Source of the DNA: JAAEQG01 sp043803085
Lineage (GTDB): Bacteria > Planctomycetota > Phycisphaerae > UBA1845
DNA: 10,496 nt
Direction of reading: 5' to 3'
Assembly (NCBI GenBank): GCA_043803085.1
Contig: JAZDKM010000355.1
Span: 1-10,496, forward strand
Shown: piece by piece, positions 1 to 4,999 of the stretch
How positions within the stretch are numbered: position 1 is the first letter of the stretch
How the letters are laid out: each line of letters begins with the position of its first letter
Notes under the pieces: model-generated
What the model saw: only the letters and a program-made list of their open reading frames with translations
What the model was told of the DNA's origin: nothing
The model's database searches: none
Translations under genes and position numbers: made by a program

Positions 1-1
1 G

Positions 2-352
2 GCCATCGAGTTCTACGAGCAGGACCTGGTCATCGCTCGCGAGATCGGCGACCGCCGCGGCGAGGGCGCCGCCCTGGGCAACCTCGGCAACGCGCACGCG
101 GACCTCGGCGACGCCCGCAAGGCCATCGAGTTCTACGAGCAGCAACTCGTCATTGTCCGCGAGATCGGCGACCGCCTGGGAGAGTCTCGAGCGTCGTGGA
201 ACATGGGGCTGCTGCTCGCACAGCAGGGCCGGCACACCGAGGCCGCGGACCGGATGCAGGTGCTGGTGGACTACTTCACGGAAATCCGGCACCCCGACGC
301 CGCCAAGCGCCGCGCAGAGGTCGAGCGCATCCGCGCCGGAGGGGAGCCGTGA
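2..352 (+). CDS. Tetratricopeptide-repeat protein, C-terminal part (5' end outside the window)
   Basis: The frame is open from the window edge and gives 116 residues before TGA. It contains at least one and a half 40-residue helical repeats of the TPR_12 / kinesin-light-chain type. The repeat core reads GNLGNAHADLGDARKAIEFY, followed by a second helix (QQLVIVREIGDR), with Gly, Ala, Leu and Tyr at the usual TPR positions. The DNA shows the same periodicity: bases 1-60 and 121-180 are near-identical, so the array arose by 120-bp duplications. The last unit (about residues 61-95, ASWNMGLLLAQQGRHTEAAD) is more divergent and caps the array. TPR arrays are protein-interaction scaffolds. The partner and any N-terminal domain (kinase, CHAT protease or NB-ARC domains often precede such arrays) cannot be seen here. 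No downstream gene follows in the same direction until 2380. Confidence 0.88.
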   Translation, partial: AIEFYEQDLVIAREIGDRRGEGAALGNLGNAHADLGDARKAIEFYEQQLVIVREIGDRLGESRASWNMGLLLAQQGRHTEAADRMQVLVDYFTEIRHPDAAKRRAEVERIRAGGEP

Positions 353-739
353 CCGGGATCTGTGAAGGGGTCAGGAGCCTTAGGAAGTCGGTGCCGCCGG
401 AATTGGGCGCGTGAGTCGCACGACATGCCTAGCAGCCCGTGGCAGAAGTCTGTGGGACAGGCTTTCCAGCCTGTCAAGTAGGCTTCTTGCCTCCAAGAAG
501 ACCGGCTGGAAAGCCGGTCCCACAGGTCAGAGCACTTTCGCCACGGGCTGCTAGCGCGGCCTCCGGCCGCAACCAAAATAGCCACAAAAAAACACAAAAG
601 GCGTAGAAAAGAGATGATGAACTCAAGCGGGCTTCTTGCGCTTTTTGGGCCTTCTCGCGGCTGATATTCTTCGCGGCCTCCGGCCGCAACCAAAATAGCC
701 ACAAAAAAACACAAAAGGCGTAGAAAAGAGATGATGAAC
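353..739. other. Repeat-rich intergenic region
   Basis: No convincing gene lies here. Bases 361-380 (TGTGAAGGGGTCAGGAGCCT) resemble half of a hairpin often seen beside transposases, but the other half is absent. Next comes a terminal-inverted-repeat element (430-553), and then the first copy and part of the second copy of a 117-bp tandem duplication (from 556). Reading frames through this part encode low-complexity strings and are repeat translations. The genes on either side converge. I see no hairpin followed by a T-run that would make a clear terminator for either one. Confidence 0.7.
430..553. repeat. 124-bp element with terminal inverted repeats and nested hairpins (copy A)
   Basis: The left end is TAGCAGCCCGTGGCAGAAG (430-448). 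The right end is CTTTCGCCACGGGCTGCTA (535-553). They are inverted repeats matching at 17 of 19 positions, and the outer 14 are perfect. Inside lie two smaller hairpins facing each other. One is GACAGGCTttccAGCCTGTC (456-475). The other is an 8-bp stem, GACCGGCT...AGCCGGTC, at 500-519, flanked by TGTGGG on one side and CCCACA on the other. No target-site duplication is visible. There is no room for a transposase, so this is a miniature non-autonomous element. A second full copy lies at 7539-7642 and an inverted half copy at 3594-3636. Confidence 0.8.
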
Positions 740-789
740 TCAAGCGGGTTTCTTGCGCTTCTTGGGCCTTCTCGCGGCTGATATTCTTC
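556..789. repeat. 117-bp tandem duplication (two copies, 556-672 and 673-789)
   Basis: The two copies match at 115 of 117 positions. Each begins with the small palindrome GCGGCCtccGGCCGC, continues through an A-rich stretch (AACCAAAATAGCCAC, then a run of A), and ends with a segment that on the minus strand reads as the last 15 codons and the stop of the neighbouring gene (RISAARRPKKRKKPA). The copy at 673-789 is the one joined to the live gene. The copy at 556-672 is a detached 3' end. Both base differences fall in that coding-like segment, and both are synonymous Lys codon changes. Confidence 0.85.
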
Positions 790-1909
790 GCGGCCCCTGG
801 GAACGAGTCGCGTCCCCTTGGCTCTTGAGTTCTTTTACCAGGTCGTCGAGTCGCGGGTAGAGTCGGCGCAGAGGACGCGGCGAGCAGCGGGTGAGGACGT
901 ACTGCGCAATGAGCGGGAAGGTGATGGAGGCGCAGGAATAGACCACCACGTTGTTACGGTATGCGTCTTTGATCTTTCCCCAACTGCGGGCCTCGCCGGG
1001 CGTGGCCCCGGACAGACCACCCCATTGCGGCGAGTCGGTGGTGAGCTGCAAAAAGTAATCGTGCCCGCCCTTGGTGGAGTCGCCGAGAATCTGGTGCAGG
1101 GTCGGTTGGGTTTGCAGATAGAAGTTCTTGGGCGACCCGCCGCCGACCTCGACCACCCCGTTGAGCTCGGCATCCCGGACGATCGCCGTGGTTTCGATGA
1201 CATCGAGCAACGGGTTCAAATGCACCGGGTGCTCGTACAAGTGCGGGATGATGAGATTCATCCCGATCGACGAATCGCCCGGCGACGAGGTATAGATGGG
1301 CACGTCGCAGCGGGCCGCGGCCGCCACGAACGACTTCTCCGGCGCCGGGGCATCGGCCAAGACCATCTCGCCCAACGCTCTATGATACCTCGCGGTGGAG
1401 AAGGGAACACTGGTGTCCAAACGCCGCAGGGCCTCGAGCACCACGCGGTCCGTGGCCATCAGCGTCTCGTCCTCGCCGACGAAGACGTCGTAGATCCGGG
1501 CCACGCCGGCGTCCGCCAGCTCGTTGTCATCCACCGCAAAGTGCCCCTGACACATGGGAAAGCCGTAGGGGCGGTGCAGATCGTGATAGAGGTTGGCGCC
1601 GGTCGAGATGATGAAATCGATGAAACCGCGCTCGATGAGGGAAATGATCACGCCGCTCATCCCGATCGGGGTCATGGCCCCGGCCAGCGTCAGGGCGATG
1701 GTGGCGTGTTCCTCGATCATGCGGCGGTAGAGCTGCGCGCCTTCAGCCAGGCGGCGGGCGTTAAACCCGCTGGCGGCAAAAACATGGTCGATCAGGTCGG
1801 CGACATTTTCCCGGCCTTCGAGGCGCAGCGGCTCGATGGTGCGGGCTGAGCGCCAGTCGCCGGCCGGCGAGCATTCCTGGCGGCGGCGGTCGTGCGGCTG
1901 GTCCGGCAT
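740..1909 (-). CDS. Deoxyhypusine-synthase-like protein (bacterial DHS/homospermidine synthase family)
   Basis: 389 residues. The whole chain follows the deoxyhypusine synthase fold. LTLAGAMTPIGMSG (74-87) and ISTGANLYHDLHRPYGFP (101-118) are the conserved NAD-binding segments. TSSPGDSSIG is at 207-216 and GGGSPKNF at 256-263. SGATPGEARSWGKI (300-313) matches the eukaryotic SGARPDEAVSWGKI motif and keeps the catalytic lysine (Lys312 here, Lys329 in human). The KHH motif of eukaryotic enzymes is replaced by KNF, as I recall for bacterial homologues. Eukaryotic DHS moves the aminobutyl group of spermidine to eIF5A. Bacteria lack eIF5A, and plant homospermidine synthase evolved from DHS, so a free polyamine acceptor is the likelier substrate; this is inference. 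The start at 1909 has AAGGGA (plus-strand 1918-1923) upstream. About 25 C-terminal residues after LVKELKSQ form a basic tail (RRPKKRKKPA) that lies inside the duplicated repeat. Confidence 0.88.
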   Translation of the reverse strand: MPDQPHDRRRQECSPAGDWRSARTIEPLRLEGRENVADLIDHVFAASGFNARRLAEGAQLYRRMIEEHATIALTLAGAMTPIGMSGVIISLIERGFIDFIISTGANLYHDLHRPYGFPMCQGHFAVDDNELADAGVARIYDVFVGEDETLMATDRVVLEALRRLDTSVPFSTARYHRALGEMVLADAPAPEKSFVAAAARCDVPIYTSSPGDSSIGMNLIIPHLYEHPVHLNPLLDVIETTAIVRDAELNGVVEVGGGSPKNFYLQTQPTLHQILGDSTKGGHDYFLQLTTDSPQWGGLSGATPGEARSWGKIKDAYRNNVVVYSCASITFPLIAQYVLTRCSPRPLRRLYPRLDDLVKELKSQGDATRSQGPRRISAARRPKKRKKPA

Positions 1910-1959
1910 GGGGGTTCCCTTCGTTGGTCGACGGCCGCTACGGGTGCGACCGGTCGGTT

Positions 1960-1988
1960 AGTGTAGGCGTGACGATCCAAAGGATCAA
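1960..1988 (-). promoter_or_regulatory. Candidate promoter of the deoxyhypusine-synthase-like gene
   Basis: On the minus strand, TTGATC (plus 1983-1988) and TACACT (plus 1960-1965) are separated by 17 bp, and each matches the vegetative consensus at 4 of 6 positions. Predicted transcription starts about 45 bp before the ATG at 1909. The match is moderate and rests on sequence alone. Confidence 0.35.
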
Positions 1989-2023
1989 ACCGATCGCTGA
2001 TTGCGGCTTGGGGTGTAACCCGA

Positions 2024-2050
2024 TCCGAACCGCGACCGTAAGGGAGCGGA
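2024..2050 (+). repeat. 27-bp dispersed repeat, copy 1
   Basis: The unit begins TCCGAACCGCGACCGT and ends AAGGGAGCGGA. It differs at one base from the inverted copy at 3557-3583. It is the reference for copies at 5061-5087 (inverted, coding) and 8441-8467 (coding), each matching at 24 of 27 positions. Confidence 0.8.
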
Positions 2051-2057
2051 CCCGAGC

Positions 2058-2099
2058 GATTGCGGATTGCGGATTGCGGATTTGGGATTGCCGATTAGG
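2058..2099 (+). repeat. Six-unit heptanucleotide tandem array
   Basis: Six consecutive 7-bp units run GATTGCG, GATTGCG, GATTGCG, GATTTGG, GATTGCC, GATTAGG. The first three are identical and the rest drift. A related stretch (GATTGCGGCTTGG) occurs earlier, from about 1999. The array ends 10 bp before an extended -10 sequence, so it covers where a -35 element and upstream contacts would be. Confidence 0.8.
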
Positions 2100-2109
2100 T
2101 TGTAACTTA

Positions 2110-2118
2110 TGCTAGAAT
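2110..2118 (+). promoter_or_regulatory. Extended -10 promoter element TGCTAGAAT
   Basis: The TGn extension plus TAGAAT is a 5-of-6 match to TATAAT with the extended motif. The same nine bases occur at 7638-7646 just before a real gene, and a one-base variant occurs at 10009-10017. The best -35 is the weak TTGCCG at 2088-2093 (19-bp spacing), inside the heptanucleotide array. The transcript would cover the gap and could read into the secreted-protein gene at 2380. Confidence 0.4.
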
Positions 2119-2304
2119 AATGGGTTACATGAAGCTCGGCGTTCATCCGCCGTCCGTATATTCGGCGACATCTCCGCGCTGCTGAGGGGACGCCGCAGGT
2201 CGTCGAGGTCAGCGGGATGGGCTGATGTCCGTCGATGTACGCCGGCGGGGACGCTGCCGTATCCTAAACGCACGTCACTTGCAACCTGGACAAGGTCCGC
2301 TCGA

Positions 2305-2310
2305 TATAAT
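2305..2310 (+). promoter_or_regulatory. Candidate -10 (TATAAT) of the secreted helical protein gene
   Basis: This is a perfect TATAAT about 70 bp before the start codon, in otherwise GC-rich DNA. The upstream partner is weak: TTGCAA (2279-2284) is 20 bp away, and TGGACA (2287-2292) is only 12 bp away. The -35 assignment is therefore uncertain. Confidence 0.4.
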
Positions 2311-2379
2311 AAACCGTACCGGCCCGGTCCGGGTGGCAGGCAGGAAACGCCGGCATATTTCTGCTTTGGAGGCATGCAG

Positions 2380-3477
2380 GTGAGACGAGATCTGACGTCG
2401 TGCGTCGTGATGGGCTTCGGGTTGCTCGCGGGTCTCCCCGCCATGGGAGCGGACCCCAAGGGCGAGGTCAAGAAGGCCAAGACCGAGGTCTACGAGATGT
2501 GGAACGTGCCTTCCATGATCCGCCAGGCGTCGGACAACGTCGCCCGCCGGTACAACCTCAACAAGGAACAGGCGGAGCGTACCCGGGAGAAGATGGAAGA
2601 GGGCGTCACCAGGTTCCTCGAGGAGAATGAAGAGGCGATCTGGCCGCTGGTACGCGACTTGGCCCGGCAGCAGTTGACCGGCAAGATGTTCGACCCGTCC
2701 AATCCGGACGACTTGGCGGCGGCCAAGCGCATCGGGGAAGCCGCCCTGCCGATCGTCGAGAAAGCCAGGCAGGCCATCTATCAGGGCAATGCGGACTGGC
2801 GCACAATCCTGAGCCCGGAGCAGAAGCAGCTCCACGATTACGACCTTCAGGAGATGAAGGGGACCTTTGAGGAAATCACCAAGAACTTCGAGAAATACAA
2901 GGCCGGTGACCCGGTGCCCAACCCGATGTTCCCCCAGTATGAGCCGAAGCCGAACGAGCCCCCGCGGCCCCCGCGTCCGCCGAGTGTGATTACCCCCGGT
3001 AAACAGCGCCAGGAGGACACCTGGGAAAGATACGTCCAGGACTTCATCCGCAAGTACCAGTTGGACCCTCCGCAGCGGGAGGCCGCCGAGTCGATCCTGC
3101 GCGAGATGAAGCAACGCGCCGCTGATCACCGCGCCTCCAAAGCCAAGGATTATGAAGAAGTCCGAAAGCGCCTGAACGAGTCGTTCGCCGCGGGGGCGGA
3201 CCTCAAGAAGCGCGCCGCGGCCAGCCGGGACGAGAAGCAACTCAACAAGCCCATCGACGAGTTGTTCGACGAACTCAAAGGCCGCCTGGACAAGATCCCG
3301 ACCGCCGCCCAGAAGAAGAAATACGAAGACGGCGTCGCTGCGAAGCGCACACGCACGCGCCCGACCCCGACGTCGAGACCCACCACCAGACCCGCGGACG
3401 GGCCCACCAGCCAACCCGCGGCACCAGCCACTACGCGCCCGGCAGAAGAGAAAGGTAGCGCTCCGACCAATCGCTAG
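2380..3477 (+). CDS. Secreted helical protein of unknown function, Pro/Thr/Arg-rich tail
   Basis: I do not recognise a named family. I chose GTG at 2380 because GGAGG (2368-2372) lies 7 nt before it. The in-frame ATG at 2374 is only 1 nt from GGAGG, too close to be served by it. From GTG the protein is 365 residues and opens with a clear signal peptide: MRRDLTS, a hydrophobic core (CVVMGFGLLAGLPA), and a likely cut after AMGA. The mature chain is charged and mostly helical. It has two similar helical segments, each starting with a Leu-x-x-x-Gln pattern: YNLNKEQAERTREKMEEG and YQLDPPQREAAESILREM. The second follows a proline-rich linker (EPPRPPRPPSVITPG). This spacing recalls periplasmic LTxxQ proteins of the Spy/CpxP type, but similarity is not established. 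The C-terminus (about the last 40 residues) is a low-complexity tail with TSRPTTRPA and ATTRPA units. The gene stands alone, and the next gene converges on it. Confidence 0.8.
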   Translation: MRRDLTSCVVMGFGLLAGLPAMGADPKGEVKKAKTEVYEMWNVPSMIRQASDNVARRYNLNKEQAERTREKMEEGVTRFLEENEEAIWPLVRDLARQQLTGKMFDPSNPDDLAAAKRIGEAALPIVEKARQAIYQGNADWRTILSPEQKQLHDYDLQEMKGTFEEITKNFEKYKAGDPVPNPMFPQYEPKPNEPPRPPRPPSVITPGKQRQEDTWERYVQDFIRKYQLDPPQREAAESILREMKQRAADHRASKAKDYEEVRKRLNESFAAGADLKKRAAASRDEKQLNKPIDELFDELKGRLDKIPTAAQKKKYEDGVAAKRTRTRPTPTSRPTTRPADGPTSQPAAPATTRPAEEKGSAPTNR

Positions 3478-3556
3478 CGTGGTTGGTCAGAATCAACGCA
3501 TCTTTTGGAATCCGAACCTCGCCCGTGAGGAAGCGGTCGTTCCGGGCTGGACCGTA

Positions 3557-3583
3557 TCCGCTCCCTAACGGTCGCGGTTCGGA
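3557..3583 (-). repeat. 27-bp dispersed repeat, copy 2 (inverted)
   Basis: On the minus strand this reads TCCGAACCGCGACCGT then TAGGGAGCGGA. It matches the copy at 2024-2050 at 26 of 27 positions. Confidence 0.8.
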
Positions 3584-3593
3584 TAAGATGCGA

Positions 3594-3636
3594 AACACAG
3601 GCTGGAAGCCTGTGCTACAACTTGTGCCGTGGGCTG
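3594..3636 (-). repeat. Inverted half copy of the terminal-inverted-repeat element (copy C)
   Basis: The reverse complement of this 43-bp stretch matches the left half of the element at 7539-7642 with five mismatches, including the run AAGTTGTAGCACA and the hairpin arm TCCAGCCTGTGTT. The terminal part is degraded (CAGCCCACGG instead of CAGCTCGTGG). There is no matching opposite end, so this is a truncated relic. Confidence 0.65.
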
Positions 3637-3651
3637 TCCGCGTAGTTGGAG

Positions 3652-3675
3652 AGGTCGGGTCCGCAGACCCGACCT
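3652..3675. repeat. Perfect 9-bp-stem hairpin
   Basis: AGGTCGGGT and ACCCGACCT pair perfectly around a 6-base loop (CCGCAG). It has no T-run on either side, so it does not look like an intrinsic terminator. It resembles another dispersed palindrome type that I associate with planctomycete genomes, but only one copy lies in this window. Confidence 0.6.
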
Positions 3676-3694
3676 ACGCCTGACCGGCTAGAAA

Positions 3695-3758
3695 GCCGGT
3701 CCCACATCTTGCCGGTCCCACATCTTGCCGGTCCCACATCTTGCCGGTCCCACATCTT
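3695..3758 (+). repeat. Four perfect 16-bp tandem repeats
   Basis: The unit GCCGGTCCCACATCTT is repeated four times with no interruption. The first copy is the right arm of a hairpin that starts at GACCGGCT (3682-3689), the same hairpin type as in copy A (500-519). The array therefore grew by slippage out of one arm of a hairpin repeat. It has no spacers and is not a CRISPR array. It ends 15 bp before the stop codon of the converging gene. Confidence 0.88.
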
Positions 3759-3772
3759 CTGGTTAGACGCTC

Positions 3773-4798
3773 TTAGTGCCCCCCGGGCTTCTCAGGTGTT
3801 GAACGGCCGGTGTCGGTTCTCTTCTCCGTGGCGGGCTGGCTCGCCGCGGGTGCAGTCGTAGTCGGAGGCTTGGCCGCCCGCTCGAACTCCTCGGGCGTCG
3901 CGCGGGTCACCTTGAGGGTTCCGCCCTGTTCGAGGGCGACTTTCCCGAACCCTCCGGTGGCGGTGCCGACCAATTGCGATGTACTTTCACTCGAGATCGC
4001 CTGACCGGCCGCGCAGTCCCATAGGCGCCGGCCCGAAAGTACGCCCTTGTCGATGACCATGCCCGCTTGGGGGGCCGGACTGCCGCCCTCCGTAGCCTCG
4101 GGCTTCTTCATCGACATGGAACCTTCCACTGAAATGTCGGCGAGCTTGCCGCCTTCTTTCAGCCCTTCGAGTTTGTAGTTGGAGCTGACTAACATAGTCC
4201 CCAGCCCCTGCGACATGTCGACCGTTTCCGTGTCGGACCACGTCGCTCCGACGCCGGCATCAGCCGGGCTCCCCTTGCCCGGAAAGATATCCAAGTTCTC
4301 GAAAGCTTCCTTGGAGAAAAGCATGTCGGTGAACTGCCGGACCGGGCCGCCGCCGAGCGCGCCGGGGTCCTGGTAATCCGACACAGCGCCGGTGGCGTCC
4401 AGCGTCACGGTCGCCGGGTGATTCAGAAGCGGCGCGAACATGTACCCCACCGGCGAATCGGTCTGAGACGGGTCGCGCGAGTCATGGCGCATGGGCATGC
4501 CGCCCTCCGACGTGATGGCGAGGTACAGTAGCGTCCACTTGAGTACGGCGGATCCGTCGTCTTTGACTTCGCTGCACGTCAGCCGCATGCCCACGTCGCT
4601 GGCCAGGGTCATCTTGACCTCGCGGGGCGGCTGGTCCGGTGCGGTTTCGACTTTTTGCGTCACGTCGTACCGGGAAGTCATCAGGTAGTGGGTCTCCGTA
4701 CCGGCTCTCAGCTTGGGTTTAAGGTCCACCGCCGGCGCGGCGACGGGGGCGGCCAAAACCATCAGAGCAGCACTGAGCGGAACCAACAGGCGGGCCAT
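3773..4798 (-). CDS. Secreted protein of unknown function, possibly DUF6263-like
   Basis: I chose ATG at 4798 because AAGGAG lies 6 nt upstream and the protein then starts with a signal peptide: MARLLVPLSAALMVLAAPVA, with cleavage near APA|VDLKP. A start at 4849 would put 17 hydrophilic residues ahead of it. The protein has 341 residues. The mature part opens with a segment typical of planctomycete beta-rich exported proteins (LKPKLRAGTETHYLMTSRYD), then alternating strands (MRLTCSEVKDDGSAVLKWTL). The general layout resembles DUF6263, but I hold that loosely. The C-terminal 35 or so residues are Thr/Pro/Ala-rich (KPPTTTAPAASQPATEK), like the tail of the protein encoded at 2380-3477. A weak promoter candidate (TTGACC, then CAAGAT 17 bp on) lies about 100 bp upstream. 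A perfect 6-bp-stem hairpin (4872-4886, TGCGACggaGTCGCA) lies between it and the start. Confidence 0.8.
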   Translation of the reverse strand: MARLLVPLSAALMVLAAPVAAPAVDLKPKLRAGTETHYLMTSRYDVTQKVETAPDQPPREVKMTLASDVGMRLTCSEVKDDGSAVLKWTLLYLAITSEGGMPMRHDSRDPSQTDSPVGYMFAPLLNHPATVTLDATGAVSDYQDPGALGGGPVRQFTDMLFSKEAFENLDIFPGKGSPADAGVGATWSDTETVDMSQGLGTMLVSSNYKLEGLKEGGKLADISVEGSMSMKKPEATEGGSPAPQAGMVIDKGVLSGRRLWDCAAGQAISSESTSQLVGTATGGFGKVALEQGGTLKVTRATPEEFERAAKPPTTTAPAASQPATEKRTDTGRSTPEKPGGH

Positions 4799-4999
4799 GG
4801 GTTTCTCCTTGTATGGGGTTGGAACGGCCTGCGGATCGGCGGACCACACCCGTCGATCACCCGGCTGACCATGCGACGGAGTCGCAAGTCACCGCCGTAT
4901 CTTGCGGGAAATCCACGGTGAGGTCAATAGCCGACCCCGTGTAGGCGGAGGTTTCGACGGGTCTTTACAGAACGAGGCCCCCTCTGGTGGGCTTTTCAT

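Larger units (their letters stand above)
1910..2379. other. Divergent intergenic region with repeats and promoters
   Basis: This 470-bp gap separates the minus-strand DHS-like gene from the plus-strand secreted-protein gene. It holds the candidate DHS promoter (1960-1988), one copy of the 27-bp repeat (2024-2050), a 7-bp tandem array (2058-2099), an extended -10 site (2110-2118) and a TATAAT (2305-2310). From 2129 a very short frame (MKLGVHPPSVYSATSPRC, then TGA) follows the extended -10 with almost no leader. It has no recognisable family and may be chance. No RNA gene was recognised. Confidence 0.6.
3478..3772. other. Convergent intergenic region filled with repeats
   Basis: This gap lies between the secreted helical protein (+) and the secreted protein at 3773-4798 (-). 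Just after the first stop codon is a weak bulged hairpin (3477-3498) followed by TCTTTT, which could act as a poor terminator. The rest holds the inverted 27-bp repeat, the inverted half copy of the terminal-inverted-repeat element, a 9-bp-stem hairpin and a 16-bp tandem array. I see no gene here. Confidence 0.65.

Noticed and set aside
361..380. Remnant of a transposase-associated hairpin (GTGAAGGGGTCAGGAGCC)
   Set aside because: The resemblance is from memory, only one arm is present, and no transposase fragment is nearby.
556..570. GCGGCCtccGGCCGC as a transcription terminator
   Set aside because: The nearby homopolymer runs are A-rich on the plus strand and lie before, not after, the hairpin on the minus strand. 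Neither orientation gives hairpin then T-run.
818..1849. Long plus-strand open frame of 343 codons
   Set aside because: It lies wholly antisense to the DHS-like gene, whose conserved motifs are intact. Its translation is Arg/Gly/Val-rich with no recognisable domain, as expected for a shadow frame in GC-rich DNA.
2129..2185. Tiny leaderless gene of 18 codons after the extended -10
   Set aside because: It is too short to judge, has no recognisable family and no second line of evidence. It is mentioned in the intergenic entry only.
2275..3414. Minus-strand open frame of 379 codons
   Set aside because: It is antisense to the secreted helical protein, which has a signal peptide, a good ribosome-binding site and a sensible composition. 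The antisense frame has none of these.
3695..3758. CRISPR array
   Set aside because: The units are 16 bp and directly adjacent with no spacers, and no cas gene is nearby.
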